Part shown: positions 9,251 through 18,935 of the stretch, in pieces
Layout of the letters: every line of letters starts with the position of its first letter
Position numbering within the stretch: the stretch's first letter is position 1
Source: an uncultured Lachnospiraceae bacterium
Lineage (GTDB): Bacteria; Bacillota; Clostridia; Lachnospirales; Lachnospiraceae
NCBI GenBank assembly: GCA_910578335.1
Contig: CAJTPU010000004.1
Span: 114,296-178,295 of the forward strand
Direction: 5' to 3'
DNA: 64,000 nt
Translations under genes and position numbers: made by a program
The notes under the pieces: model-generated
What the model was told of the DNA's origin: nothing
Seen by the model: only the letters and a program-made list of their open reading frames with translations
Databases searched by the model: none

Positions 9251-9394
9251 GGATGCCATGAGCAGGCGGATATGTCCGGGCAGACCGTATAAACACACCG
9301 GCACTTGGCGAGGTTTTTTCGAGCCTAGTACCGGTGTGTGTTTATCAGAGCGAGAGCGTGTCAGCCCGGACATATCCGCCTGCTCACGGCGTCC
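9251..9394 (-). repeat. Large structured inverted repeat, family member 1
   Basis: Outer arms 9251-9281 and 9364-9394 pair over 31 nt with almost no mismatch. An inner pair of arms (TAAACACACCGG near 9290 and CCGGTGTGTGTTTA near 9331) follows. Read on the minus strand, the unpaired parts are CGCTCTCGCT on one side and a terminal GGTACTAGGCTCGAAAAAAC segment. The same unpaired motifs recur in both elements at 54.9-55.3 kb, but with entirely different stems. It occupies most of the 447-bp gap between two divergent genes. Confidence 0.8.
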
Positions 9395-9541
9395 TCTGCT
9401 GCTATTTTCCGTCGCAATCCCACGAATCGGCGCACAATCCGTCGACGAGTTTTCCCTCCGGCTATATTGTCCGCCACTCTCAAGTTTACTATAATAGAAT
9501 TAATGAAAGAGGCGGAAGCATACGCCGAAAAGGAGGCATTT

Positions 9542-10306
9542 ATGTTTGCTGTTTTCGAGGAAGAAAAGTGGATAACCATTCTGATGTTTACATTTCTGTC
9601 ATTGAGTATATTGAGCAGAATTATGATAGGAATACGATACCAGAATATGATAAGACAGACGGAAAATATGTCAACGACCAGTCATAAGGCGTTAAAGCAG
9701 TGTAAGCTGAAATTTGCAAACTGTTATCAGTTAAATGGCGGCGTTTCGAATATTCCCATCTTTGTGGACAAGTTTCTCAATAAGCTGAAGCTTGGTCCGC
9801 TGTTGGTACAGACTGTGTATCATTTGTCAGGACAGTTTATGCTTTTGTCGGTATTTTGTTCCGGCCTGGGCGTATGCCTCTGTCTTGTGGCAGGACATAC
9901 CATCGGCGACATCTTGCCTTTTTACATAGTCAGCTTTTTGGGGTTGTATCTTTATTATTCCGTGTCGGCAATAGCGGACATCAAGGGCAGAAGGCGGATT
10001 TTAAAAACAAATCTGGTAGATTATCTGGAAAACCATATGGCAAGCCGTCTGCGGGCAGGACTGCCGATAGAGGCGAAGGAGGGTGCGAAAACAGGCGCAA
10101 AGGAGCCGAAGACCGGTATCGAGCTGATGCCCGTACATGCAGGCGGAAATGTGCATGGAAGCAGTACGGCGGTGGCAAGCGCTGCTGTCCGCACCGAAAG
10201 CGGGGAGGGTGCGGAGGAAAAAGAAAGCGACAAAATGGGCAGAATCTTTTCCCTTTCCGAGCAGAAGGAGTTAGAGGAGCTTTTACGGGAATTTTTAACC
10301 TCTTAA
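9542..10306 (+). CDS. Membrane protein of unknown function
   Basis: 254 aa from the ATG behind AAAAGGAGG; the longer open frame upstream runs through the structured repeat and is rejected. Helix near residues 10-30, a short soluble loop with Cys residues, two helices in the middle (about 95-145), then a charged, low-complexity Ala/Glu/Lys/Gly-rich cytoplasmic tail ending in a helix 'SEQKELEELLREF'. No family recognised. The next gene, pgi, starts 145 bp downstream. Confidence 0.75.
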   Translation: MFAVFEEEKWITILMFTFLSLSILSRIMIGIRYQNMIRQTENMSTTSHKALKQCKLKFANCYQLNGGVSNIPIFVDKFLNKLKLGPLLVQTVYHLSGQFMLLSVFCSGLGVCLCLVAGHTIGDILPFYIVSFLGLYLYYSVSAIADIKGRRRILKTNLVDYLENHMASRLRAGLPIEAKEGAKTGAKEPKTGIELMPVHAGGNVHGSSTAVASAAVRTESGEGAEEKESDKMGRIFSLSEQKELEELLREFLTS

Positions 10307-10451
10307 ACGGCAATTATCTGAAATGCCTGAAGGCAGTTGTTTCAAAAGGTTTTTCTTGAATTTGCATCGAACGTCTGCTAAACTGAAAATGATGACAGGA
10401 AAAGACCGGCTGCGGAACGGTCTTATAGAAAAGAAAGGGAGCGAAAGGAAA

Positions 10452-11801
10452 ATGAGTGCAAAAGTAACGTTTGATTATGCGAAAACAAGTCCTTTTATTT
10501 CTGCAGAAGAAGTAGAAAAAATGAAGCGGCAGACATTGGACGCCAAGGAAGTGCTGGTATCAAAGTCAGGTGCGGGAAACGATTTTTTAGGATGGATTGA
10601 CCTGCCGGTAAATTATGACAAAGAAGAGTTTGCAAGAATTAAGGAAGCTGCCAAGAGGATACAGGAAGACTCGGAGGTTTTACTGGTAATTGGCATCGGC
10701 GGTTCTTATCTGGGTGCGCGTGCGGCAATTGAATTTTTGGGACACAGCTTTTACAATGTGGTAGATAAGAGTATCCGCAAGACGCCGGAGATTTATTTTG
10801 TAGGTAATTCTATAAGTTCTACTTATATTAAGCATTTGATGGATGTCGTGGGAGACAGAGATTTTTCCGTTAATATGATATCCAAATCGGGTACTACGAC
10901 GGAACCGGCGATTGCTTTCCGTGTGTTTAAGGAAATGCTGGAAAAGAAATACGGCAAGGCGGGCGCGGCAAAGAGAATCTATGCGACGACGGACAGGGCA
11001 AAGGGTGCGTTAAAGCATGTTGCCGACGAGGAAGGTTACGAAACCTTTGTGGTGCCGGATGATGTGGGCGGACGTTTTTCCGTACTGACGGCGGTAGGAC
11101 TTTTGCCGATTGCAGTCAGCGGTGCCGACATTGACAAGCTGATGGAAGGTGCGGCAAGCGGCAGAAAATATGCACTTGAGTCTTCCTTTGAAGACAATGA
11201 TGCGCTGCAATATGCCGCGCTGCGGAATATTTTGCTCAGAAAGGGAAAATCTGTGGAAATACTTGCCAACTACGAGCCCAGCCTGCACTATGTTTCGGAG
11301 TGGTGGAAGCAGTTGTACGGCGAGAGCGAGGGCAAGGATAAGAAGGGAATTTTCCCTGCAAGCGTGGATTTAACCACGGACCTGCATTCCATGGGACAGT
11401 TTATTCAGGACGGCTCCCGCATTATGTTTGAGACGGTTTTGGAGGTTGAAAAATCCCGTGAAGAGTTGATTATCGGTGAGGAGCCCGTGGATTTGGACGG
11501 TTTAAATTATCTTGCCGGCAAGACGGTGGATTTTGTAAACAAGAGCGCAATGAACGGTACGATTTTAGCGCATACCGACGGACAGGTGCCTAATTTTCTG
11601 GTAAAGATTCCTGAGGTGAGCGAGTTTTACCTTGGCGAGCTGTTCTATTTCTTTGAGTTTGCCTGTGGTGTAAGCGGGTACTTAAATGGTGTAAATCCTT
11701 TCGACCAGCCCGGTGTGGAGAGCTACAAGAAAAATATGTTTGCTCTGCTTGGAAAGCCCGGATATGAGGCGCAGAGAGAGGAGCTGCTAAAGAGACTGTA
11801 A
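10452..11801 (+). CDS. pgi: Glucose-6-phosphate isomerase
   Basis: Interconverts glucose-6-phosphate and fructose-6-phosphate. 449 aa from the ATG behind GAAAGGAA, the length of the Bacillus-type enzyme. Shows 'IGIGGSYLGARAAIEFL', the sugar-phosphate-binding 'SKSGTTTEPAIAFR' loop and the PGI signature DVGGRFSVLT. The upstream extension to 10323 has no RBS. Followed by a bidirectional terminator. Confidence 0.97.
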   Translation: MSAKVTFDYAKTSPFISAEEVEKMKRQTLDAKEVLVSKSGAGNDFLGWIDLPVNYDKEEFARIKEAAKRIQEDSEVLLVIGIGGSYLGARAAIEFLGHSFYNVVDKSIRKTPEIYFVGNSISSTYIKHLMDVVGDRDFSVNMISKSGTTTEPAIAFRVFKEMLEKKYGKAGAAKRIYATTDRAKGALKHVADEEGYETFVVPDDVGGRFSVLTAVGLLPIAVSGADIDKLMEGAASGRKYALESSFEDNDALQYAALRNILLRKGKSVEILANYEPSLHYVSEWWKQLYGESEGKDKKGIFPASVDLTTDLHSMGQFIQDGSRIMFETVLEVEKSREELIIGEEPVDLDGLNYLAGKTVDFVNKSAMNGTILAHTDGQVPNFLVKIPEVSEFYLGELFYFFEFACGVSGYLNGVNPFDQPGVESYKKNMFALLGKPGYEAQREELLKRL

Positions 11802-11819
11802 TATAAAGGCGGCTGTAAT

Positions 11820-11853
11820 AAAAAGGCTGTGCGGTTTGCCGCACAGCCTTTTT
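11820..11853. terminator. Bidirectional terminator between pgi and the GHKL kinase gene
   Basis: AAAAAGGCTGTGCGG pairs perfectly with CCGCACAGCCTTTTT around a 4-nt loop. It has a T-run on both strands and lies between two convergent genes. Confidence 0.92.
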
Positions 11854-13150
11854 AGGTCAATAATACGATTTTTACTTCAAATTCTGCATCGGTGCTGTGC
11901 AGCGAGCAGCTTCCGTTGTATTTTTTTGCAATTTGCTGCATGATTTCAATACCATAGCCGTGCGCTTTCTTATCTCCTTTAGTGGTGGGAATACGGTTGC
12001 CGCGAATCGTTATCTTTTTCTCTACAGAGTTGGTAATTTGTATCACAGTATAATTGCGGCTTGTATTTACTTTTGTATGAATGTAAGCACTCTTTTGGGG
12101 CAGACATGCTTCAATGGCGTTATTGTAGGCGTTGGAAAGAAGTCCGCAGATATCGGGACCGGTCATATTTTTTATATTTGTCAGAGAGCCTTCAAAAGTA
12201 AAAGTAATGTCATGCTCTTCACAGATTTTCATCTTAGAATTGACAATCATGTCAGAAATATGGCTGCCGGTCAGTATCTTTCCGCCGGAAAATGTAGTGT
12301 CATGGTTTAGTTGTTCGGTATATTTTCTGACCTCTTCATAATTTTTTTCTTCACAGAGCGACTTGATAACAGCAAGATGACTGTTAAGGTCGTGACGCAT
12401 TTTTTTCACTTGTTCTTCATTTTCCTTTACGTCCTGCAGTGCGTCTAACTGTACCTGCAGGTACTCTGTTTCACTTCGGGACAGGCGCTGCCGGTAAATC
12501 TGAACACGAGATGCAAACAAACCGTAAAAATAATAAATAACACTGCAAAGAAAAGCACCTACAAAAAGAGTCAGGTAAGCATAGTGTTTAAGTGGCTTAA
12601 AGTCTCGGTGGTATACCCATGCAATGAGAGCAACATCCATAAAGGCAAAAAAGAGCAGGGCAATACAGCCGATAATTTCTCTCATCCGAAAGTGCAGGGT
12701 AAACTGATATTTCATAAAAAAGTAACGCAGGAAAATTAATATGATAAACAGCGCGATATCTGTCACAAGACCGATAAGCGAAACCTCGTAAACAGAAACG
12801 GGAATCATAAACCTGAATGCCGGCATGATTTGTGCGAGAATTGCCTCAGGGACCATCGTCAGCACGAAATAAATGGCGAGGGCAGGGAAAAAGCGCAGCA
12901 AATCCCCCCCTTTTTTTCTGCTAAATAAAAGAACCGCTATCATGATAGAGACAGGTGTGCTGATGAGAAAATTCATATTGTCGGGAAGCAGCAGGACGTC
13001 GAGAGCGGCTAAACATAAATAAATGACGGAGGAAATAACGACATTTCTGCGGATTAAGCTTATATGGGCAGCACAAATATACTGCATTAAGAGAAGTAGA
13101 ATCCAAAATTCCATCAGGTTGACAGCAAGCTGAAAGAAAAAAACAATCAT
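11852..13150 (-). CDS. GHKL-domain sensor histidine kinase (AgrC/LytS-like)
   Basis: 432 aa. About six to seven membrane helices fill residues 1-215, followed by a dimerisation helix with phosphoacceptor His in 'MRHDLNSHLAVIKSL', an N box 'GLLSNAYNNAIEAC' and a glycine box GYGIEIMQQIAKK. Kinases of this build usually sense peptides or envelope stress. Overlaps the LytTR regulator gene by 4 bp. No precursor-peptide gene is visible next to it. Confidence 0.92.
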   Translation of the reverse strand: MIVFFFQLAVNLMEFWILLLLMQYICAAHISLIRRNVVISSVIYLCLAALDVLLLPDNMNFLISTPVSIMIAVLLFSRKKGGDLLRFFPALAIYFVLTMVPEAILAQIMPAFRFMIPVSVYEVSLIGLVTDIALFIILIFLRYFFMKYQFTLHFRMREIIGCIALLFFAFMDVALIAWVYHRDFKPLKHYAYLTLFVGAFLCSVIYYFYGLFASRVQIYRQRLSRSETEYLQVQLDALQDVKENEEQVKKMRHDLNSHLAVIKSLCEEKNYEEVRKYTEQLNHDTTFSGGKILTGSHISDMIVNSKMKICEEHDITFTFEGSLTNIKNMTGPDICGLLSNAYNNAIEACLPQKSAYIHTKVNTSRNYTVIQITNSVEKKITIRGNRIPTTKGDKKAHGYGIEIMQQIAKKYNGSCSLHSTDAEFEVKIVLLT

Positions 13151-13842
13151 GTGTGCGGCGCTCCTTCAATAAAAGTCTTGATTGCATGGCGAAATTGTTT
13201 GATGTTTCTGCGGCTGACAGGAAAAGTCCTGCCGTTGTCAAGGGTCACATGCGTTTCGTCAAATTCTCTGATATAGGCGAGATTGACAATATATTTGCGG
13301 TGGATACGAAAAAAAGAGGATGCCGGAAGCAGCGTCTCCATTTCATTTAATCCTTTTCGCAAGGTAATAATATCACCCTTGTAGTGGAGAATAGAGTGTT
13401 TGTTGTCAGCCTCCACATGCTGCAAGTCCTGTATATGCAGGAGCAGTTCACACTCCGGCGTTTTGATTAAGAGGGTTGCGTTTTCCAGTTTTGCGCGAAT
13501 ATCTTTGATAACGCGGGAAATATCATCCTCGCCCACCGGTTTTAAAAGATACCGAAAAGCGTTTACCTCGTAACCGGCAGGGGCGTATTCCAGGTAGGCA
13601 GTAAAAAATACCAGTATAACAGACTGGTCGTACTCCCTGATGCTTTTTGCCACATCAATGCCGTTCATAGGGGACATGACAATATCCAAAAAAAGCACGT
13701 CATATCGTTTCCCTGCTTTGTAATTGTCCAAAAGCGCATCCGCAGAAAGAAAACATTCCACAGTGCAGTCCGGCTGCTGCCAGAAATAATGGTACATTCT
13801 TTTTAAAAATACGGATTCATCATCACAAATTGCTATTTTCAT
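13147..13842 (-). CDS. LytTR-family response regulator
   Basis: 231 aa from the ATG of 'MKIAICDDESVFLKRM'. Receiver domain with phosphoacceptor Asp in 'VLFLDIVMSPMNGIDV', then a LytTR DNA-binding domain with 'FRIHRKYIVNLAYI' and 'VSRRNIKQFRHAI'. The open frame extends to 14070, but that part has no receiver homology and the family begins at this Met; no strong RBS is visible, so the start is the weak point. Divergent from the LRR lipoprotein gene, a possible target. Confidence 0.92.
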   Translation of the reverse strand: MKIAICDDESVFLKRMYHYFWQQPDCTVECFLSADALLDNYKAGKRYDVLFLDIVMSPMNGIDVAKSIREYDQSVILVFFTAYLEYAPAGYEVNAFRYLLKPVGEDDISRVIKDIRAKLENATLLIKTPECELLLHIQDLQHVEADNKHSILHYKGDIITLRKGLNEMETLLPASSFFRIHRKYIVNLAYIREFDETHVTLDNGRTFPVSRRNIKQFRHAIKTFIEGAPHT

Positions 13843-13960
13843 GTGCAATACGCTACCATATCTGTTTTGCTTTGTCAAGAAAAGGAAGGGCACATTCCGC
13901 TTACTCCAAAAATCGCGCCATTCACGTCTTTTTCGGTAAAACCGGTATTTTTTATGATAA

Positions 13961-13980
13961 GATAAAATCGAAATTTTATC
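13961..13980 (+). promoter_or_regulatory. Palindrome abutting the RBS of the LRR lipoprotein gene
   Basis: GATAAAAT-CGAA-ATTTTATC is a perfect 8-bp inverted repeat directly before AGGAGAGG. It could be an operator or an RNA hairpin at the translation start. Function is not shown. Confidence 0.35.
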
Positions 13981-13996
13981 ATAGGAGAGGCTGAAA

Positions 13997-15754
13997 ATGA
14001 AAAAAAGGAAAGCTGTTATAACGATAGTGGCATTCCTCGCGGCATTTCTTGTCTGCGGGTGCGGGGGCAAGGGAAATAAGCGGGGAGTGACTTTTGCGCC
14101 GGAAAGCGATTTTAAGGCAGAGACTGCCGGGAACGGTGTAAAGATTACAGGGTATCTCGGGGAGGGCGGAGAGGTTCATATACCGGATACCATTGGCGGC
14201 AAGCCTGTAGTAGAAATTGGATTTATGGCGTTTTATGATACGCCGCTGACTCTTGTCACCATGCCTGACACAATTGTCAGAATTGACGAAGCTGCTTTTA
14301 GCAACACTTTGTTGGAAAGCGTCGAGATTCCGGACAGCGTGACGGAAATGGAACAAGCTGTGTTTATGAATTGTAAGGAACTGGAAAGTATAACGCTTCC
14401 TGCCAATATTACATGCATTGCAAACAATTTGATACAGGGCTGTGAAAAGCTGACAAGCGTTGAAATCCCTGCGGGAGTCACACAAATTGGACAGTTTGCG
14501 TTTAGCGGATGCACGGGAATAGACAGCATTACGATTCCGGACGGAGTCAATCAAATACATAAATGGGCCTTTTTTGACTGTGTGGATATTACTGTTACCT
14601 ATCAGGGCGTTTCTTATACCTTCGATGAATTGGAAAATATGTACAATATTATCAATGGAGCAGCGCAGGCGGACACAGTGCCGGATGCAGATTCCGAGCA
14701 GGTTTCGGGAGAATCGGCGGAGCTGACAGTGGAGGATGTGTTTGTTTTTTCGTACGCAGGCACGGGGGCAGAAGACGGCTTTTGCATTGATGGAGTGGGA
14801 GACCCTGCATATCTGGGTGATTCCTTTGGAAGCGACGGTGAAGTGAGGCTTCCTGAGGAATTTAAAGGGACAGCGGTGACGGAAATTGCCGGCGGCGCGT
14901 TGATGTACTGCTTCAACATGAAAAGCGTTGACATACCGTCCAGCGTGAAGAGAATTGGCGGCGGCGCTTTTTATGGCTGTGAAAATTTGACGAGAGTGGA
15001 CCTTTCCGGCAGTCTTACAGAGATAGAAGAGGAAACCTTTGCTATGTGTACCAGTTTAGAGAAGGTTGTGTTTCAGTCTGGTATAACCAGAATTGGGGAT
15101 GGTGCGTTTGCCGGATGCCTTAGGCTGGACAATGTGGTTTCACCTGACTATCTGGAGGAAATTGGAGACAATGCTTTCAGAAACTGTCAGAGTATGAGCC
15201 AGTTCTATTTTCCTGAAACGGTGACAACAATCGGTGCAAGTGCATTTTTAAACTGTAAAAGTTTAAGGACGATTGTTATGTGGGGAAATGTGACGGAAAT
15301 TGGCGCAGAGGCATTTAAAAACTGCACCACAGCAGAAAGTCTTGTACTTTCCGACAGTCTGACTGCTATTGGGGAAGGAGCTTTTGAAAATTGCGAGGGG
15401 ATAGATTCGGCTTCCGTTCCGGGCGGTGTCGTAAGGATAGAAAAAAATACGTTTAAAAATTGCAGGAATCTGGACTTTGTTCTTTTGGGAGAAGGAATTG
15501 AAAGCATCGGGGAGAGCGCTTTTGAAAACTGCGAAAAGATAGATTACCTCACATTTCCGGAGGGTCTGCGTGAAATAGGAAGCAATGCGTTTGCCGGCTG
15601 TACGGGCTTAAGCTCTGTCACAATACCGGAAAGTGTGACGAAAATTGCAGAGGATGCATTTGCCGGCTGTGAGGGCATAAGGGTTTATTATGGGGGTAAT
15701 TTTTATCGTTACAGCGATTTAGAGGAGCTGTATGATATCATAAACAGTCAATAA
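13997..15754 (+). CDS. BspA-like leucine-rich-repeat lipoprotein
   Basis: 585 aa. Lys-rich N-terminus, hydrophobic segment and a Cys-rich lipobox (LVCGC near residue 20) mark a lipoprotein. Two blocks of LRR_5 (BspA/Treponema type) repeats, units like 'IGEGAFENCEGIDSASVPGG', occupy about 45-190 and 280-575, separated by an acidic linker. Each block ends with a similar 'Y.G..Y.....LE..Y.IIN' cap, which suggests internal duplication of a domain. Such proteins are surface-exposed and bind host or bacterial ligands. RBS AGGAGAGG. Confidence 0.9.
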   Translation: MKKRKAVITIVAFLAAFLVCGCGGKGNKRGVTFAPESDFKAETAGNGVKITGYLGEGGEVHIPDTIGGKPVVEIGFMAFYDTPLTLVTMPDTIVRIDEAAFSNTLLESVEIPDSVTEMEQAVFMNCKELESITLPANITCIANNLIQGCEKLTSVEIPAGVTQIGQFAFSGCTGIDSITIPDGVNQIHKWAFFDCVDITVTYQGVSYTFDELENMYNIINGAAQADTVPDADSEQVSGESAELTVEDVFVFSYAGTGAEDGFCIDGVGDPAYLGDSFGSDGEVRLPEEFKGTAVTEIAGGALMYCFNMKSVDIPSSVKRIGGGAFYGCENLTRVDLSGSLTEIEEETFAMCTSLEKVVFQSGITRIGDGAFAGCLRLDNVVSPDYLEEIGDNAFRNCQSMSQFYFPETVTTIGASAFLNCKSLRTIVMWGNVTEIGAEAFKNCTTAESLVLSDSLTAIGEGAFENCEGIDSASVPGGVVRIEKNTFKNCRNLDFVLLGEGIESIGESAFENCEKIDYLTFPEGLREIGSNAFAGCTGLSSVTIPESVTKIAEDAFAGCEGIRVYYGGNFYRYSDLEELYDIINSQ

Positions 15755-15783
15755 CAAAATTTCTTGTGATGGAGGAAGAAAAT

Positions 15784-16704
15784 TTGAAAGCAAAAGATGT
15801 GTATTTGAAAACCATGAAGTTTGTCTGGCTGAAGCTGGCGCTGGGAGGGGCAATTTTTCTCTTTGCCTTTTTGACGATGTTTCTCTTTATATGGCTGGGA
15901 AGCCTTGGCGGCGGCAGCGGCATTGTGATGGCGCTTACTATCTGGATGATACTGGTGGGAGCAGTTTACGGGCTTGTGCAGCGTTATGTAGGTTATATGA
16001 TAAAAGCAGGGCATGTGGCAATGGTGACGACGGCGGTGACAACGGGTAGTTTGCCGGAAAACCAGCTTGAAGCGGCAAAAAATATGGTAAAGGAGCGTTT
16101 TCTGACGACAAATGTTTATTTTGTAGTGGACCGCCTGGTGAGCGGTGCGGTGAGCCAGCTTCAAAAAGGGCTGCAGAAGGTGGAAGATTTGCTGGGCAAA
16201 ATTCCGGGTGTTTCTCTTCTTGTTTCTTTTGCACAGGTATTTGTCCATATTGCACTGAACTATATTGATGAGTGCTGCCTTGGATATACCTTTTTACATA
16301 GAGAGCAGTCAGCATTTAAGAGCGCTGCTGACGGAGTTGTCATTTATTTCCAAAACTGGAAAACTCTCTTAAAAAATGCAGCGGTGACAACACTGATTGT
16401 AATGGGAGTATCCCTTCTCGCATGGCTTCTGCCGTTTCTGATTTTTGCGGGTATTTTTGCACTGCTGCACATACACTGGATATTTGCCTTTCTGCTTGCT
16501 CTTATGGCGGCGGCTATTATCAAGAGCGCTTTTGTGGACAGCTACATGATGGTGAAGATGATGGTATCTTACATGCAGGTGGCGCCCTCCACAGAAATTA
16601 CCTTTGATTTGTATGATAAGCTCTGCAGGCTTTCCAGTAAATTTAAGAGCCTTTTTACAAAAGGACAGGAGGAACAACAGCAGTACGGAAACGCACAGAT
16701 GTAG
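15784..16704 (+). CDS. Polytopic membrane protein of unknown function
   Basis: 306 aa. In-frame starts exist at 15766 (GTG), 15769 (ATG) and 15784 (TTG); GGAGGA lies 7 nt before the TTG, which is preferred. Helices near residues 16-40, 45-65, 145-165, 195-220 and 225-245, with a hydrophilic loop in between. No family recognised. It follows the LRR lipoprotein by 29 bp and is probably co-transcribed with it. Confidence 0.8.
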   Translation: MKAKDVYLKTMKFVWLKLALGGAIFLFAFLTMFLFIWLGSLGGGSGIVMALTIWMILVGAVYGLVQRYVGYMIKAGHVAMVTTAVTTGSLPENQLEAAKNMVKERFLTTNVYFVVDRLVSGAVSQLQKGLQKVEDLLGKIPGVSLLVSFAQVFVHIALNYIDECCLGYTFLHREQSAFKSAADGVVIYFQNWKTLLKNAAVTTLIVMGVSLLAWLLPFLIFAGIFALLHIHWIFAFLLALMAAAIIKSAFVDSYMMVKMMVSYMQVAPSTEITFDLYDKLCRLSSKFKSLFTKGQEEQQQYGNAQM

Positions 16705-16728
16705 CTTATACCAGCAAGCAATCCGGAA

Positions 16729-16760
16729 CGTGGCAGATAGAAATATCTGCCGCGTTTTTT
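16729..16760 (+). terminator. Terminator of the LRR/membrane-protein unit
   Basis: CGTGGCAGATA pairs with TATCTGCCGCG (11 bp, one G-U) around a 3-nt loop, then six T. Confidence 0.85.
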
Positions 16761-16830
16761 ATGACAACGGGAGGCTCGCGAAGCAAGGATTTTGCTGCCT
16801 GAAATTTTTTGCAGGGCTTACAGAAAATGA

Positions 16831-16859
16831 TTGCACGCATGTGGGGTTTCCTTTATAAT
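16831..16859 (+). promoter_or_regulatory. Sigma-A-type promoter of the FIST/chemoreceptor operon
   Basis: TTGCAC (16831-16836), 17-bp spacer, TATAAT (16854-16859). About 48 bp before the FIST start codon, directly upstream of a GAGAAAAGGAG RBS. Confidence 0.7.
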
Positions 16860-16906
16860 TATAATGGTAAATTTTTCAAAGATTAGAGAAAAGGAGAAGC
16901 AGCAGT

Positions 16907-17962
16907 ATGCAGCAGTTTTTTGGGATGAGCCAGAGTGGAAATCTTTCGGAAGCAGTAAACGGACTGAAAAGCCCGCAGTTTATTATGCTGTTTTCGAATA
17001 ATCCCCAGTTTGAAGCTCATGTAAAAGAGTTGGAAAAGTTATATCCAAACATTCCAAGCATTGGTTGCATCGGGATGGGCTATCATGCCAAAGTGGTGGA
17101 AAGCGGAGTGAGCGTCATTGCTTTCTGCGGCGGAATTAGTGCAACGGCAAATGTATTGGAGCAGGTATCGGTTATGCCTGTCAAGTATATTCATCGTCTG
17201 GAAGAGGACATCAGAAAAGTGAATGCTTCACAGAAGGATACGGTGTGTATTGATTTTTGTACGGGCAATGATGCCTGTGCATTGACTACGATTGATACTG
17301 CCCTGAAGAGAGATGGCATTTCACTGGTAGGCGGAACAGGAGATGCGGGAAAGGTTTCTGCCAACGGCAAAGTATATGAAGATGCGGTTGCGTATGCGCT
17401 TGTGAAAAATCATAACGGGCGCGTGAAGACTTACAAAGAAAATATTTATCATCAGCTTGGAAATTACCGTTTTATTGCCTCCAACACGGATAGGGCAAAA
17501 TATATTATCGGCTCTTTAAACGGAAAACCGGCAAAACAGGTTTATCAGGAGATTCTGCATGTGACCGACAAGGAAATCTTGACGCAGACATTCCAGAATC
17601 CCTTTGGAAAAATCAATGGAGATGATACTTGTATTATTTCCATCAAAGAAGTTGCCGGAAATGCACTGGCATGTTTCCGCCAGGTTAACGACTCTGATGT
17701 TTTGATACTGTTGGAGCTGGGCGACTACAAGGCAATTACCAAACAAACCATTCAGACTATCTGCAAAGAGTTTCCGAAGCGTTCGGCTGTTTTTTCAGTC
17801 AATTGTCTGTTCCGTTATAAATTGTTTTCCGAGAGGAATTATATGCAGACTTATTTAAATGAAATGTCTGCTTTGGGCAGTCATGCCGGATTTGTCGGAT
17901 ACGGAGAACATTATAACAATCGTTTTGTCAATCAGTCCATGACGTGCGTGGTATTTGAATAA
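16907..17962 (+). CDS. FIST-domain sensory protein
   Basis: 351 aa, cytosolic (no signal peptide or helix). N-terminal FIST_N-like part ('FSNNPQFEAHVKELEKLYP', 'GCIGMGYHAKVVESGVSV') and FIST_C-like part beginning near 'NGKPAKQVYQEIL'. FIST domains are predicted small-molecule sensors, possibly of amino acids, and are known mostly as input domains fused to signalling proteins. Here the output is a separate gene: a soluble chemoreceptor 12 bp downstream. Confidence 0.88.
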   Translation: MQQFFGMSQSGNLSEAVNGLKSPQFIMLFSNNPQFEAHVKELEKLYPNIPSIGCIGMGYHAKVVESGVSVIAFCGGISATANVLEQVSVMPVKYIHRLEEDIRKVNASQKDTVCIDFCTGNDACALTTIDTALKRDGISLVGGTGDAGKVSANGKVYEDAVAYALVKNHNGRVKTYKENIYHQLGNYRFIASNTDRAKYIIGSLNGKPAKQVYQEILHVTDKEILTQTFQNPFGKINGDDTCIISIKEVAGNALACFRQVNDSDVLILLELGDYKAITKQTIQTICKEFPKRSAVFSVNCLFRYKLFSERNYMQTYLNEMSALGSHAGFVGYGEHYNNRFVNQSMTCVVFE

Positions 17963-17974
17963 AGGAGGAGGACT

Positions 17975-18922
17975 ATGTTGTTTTCAAAGAAAAAACGGCA
18001 AAAGCCGGGGCAGATATGTCACAATGAAAAAAGCCTTTATCCGGTATTGTACGTGACAGAGCATTTAAAAGATTACAAGGAAGACTTGATTCGCAAAGAG
18101 GTGGAATCCCTGTGGGAACTGAGCATGGTGGGCAATTCTTTTTCGGGGGTACTGGAAAAGGCAGATAATTTTCAGGAACAGCTTTTAAAATTTGGAGAAT
18201 CTTTTTCCAGCATTAACAATACTGCGGAGCAGTTTTCGGAGGTAAAAGGAACCATTGGGCAGACTGTGTCGAGGACACAGGATAAAGTGGAAGAGTTGAA
18301 GAATACTTCCATGATGATTGAGCAGTCTTATGTTGAGATGGAGCATACCTTTGAACAGCTTCAGGCCGCCGTAAAGAGTATTCGCCAGTGCATCAACAAA
18401 ATTGTTTCCATTGCGGACGAAACCAATATTCTTGCCATAAATGCATCCATTGAGGCTTCCAGAGCCGGAGAGAGTGGAAGGGGATTTGCAGTAGTTGCAA
18501 TGAAGGTCAAGGAGCTTGCAGAAGAAATTAAAGGTCTTGCCAATGATGCGGAGTCCGGTATTCATGATGTGGAAGCTGATACGAACCAGTTAAATGAAAG
18601 CATTGCCGATTCGGCGCAGAAGCTTGGGCAGGGAACCGGAATCGTAAACGCTACATATGAGTCCTTCCATGAAATTACACAGGCGGCAGAAGGCGCTTCC
18701 GTGGTACAGGAAGAAATTTCAGATGTGATTGCAGCATCTCAGAATAATCTGCAGACGATATGCCGGTTTTTTGACGAAATCAAAATGCAATATCAAGAGG
18801 TAGTTAAGCATATCAACCGCGCAAGCAGCCTTGGCACGACGAAAAGCGCCATGTTTGAGGATATCGACAATATGCTGTCTCAGATTCCTCCGATTATCAA
18901 GGATACGAATCCGGAAATGTAA
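17975..18922 (+). CDS. Cytosolic methyl-accepting chemotaxis signalling protein
   Basis: 315 aa without membrane helices, sensor domain or HAMP. It is nearly all coiled coil with the receptor tip 'IADETNILAINASIEASRAG' followed by SGRGFAVVA. RBS AAAGGAGGAGG. Placed right behind the FIST gene, it is probably the output half of a two-protein soluble chemoreceptor. Confidence 0.92.
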   Translation: MLFSKKKRQKPGQICHNEKSLYPVLYVTEHLKDYKEDLIRKEVESLWELSMVGNSFSGVLEKADNFQEQLLKFGESFSSINNTAEQFSEVKGTIGQTVSRTQDKVEELKNTSMMIEQSYVEMEHTFEQLQAAVKSIRQCINKIVSIADETNILAINASIEASRAGESGRGFAVVAMKVKELAEEIKGLANDAESGIHDVEADTNQLNESIADSAQKLGQGTGIVNATYESFHEITQAAEGASVVQEEISDVIAASQNNLQTICRFFDEIKMQYQEVVKHINRASSLGTTKSAMFEDIDNMLSQIPPIIKDTNPEM

Positions 18923-18935
18923 AGCGTGGATGTAT

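Noticed and set aside
9251..9394. Plain bidirectional terminator
   Set aside because: No T-runs at the arm ends, far too long, internal asymmetric bulges, and recurrence of loop motifs at 55 kb.
9338..9541. N-terminal extension of the 9542 membrane protein
   Set aside because: Would translate through the structured repeat; strong AAAAGGAGG sits before the ATG at 9542.
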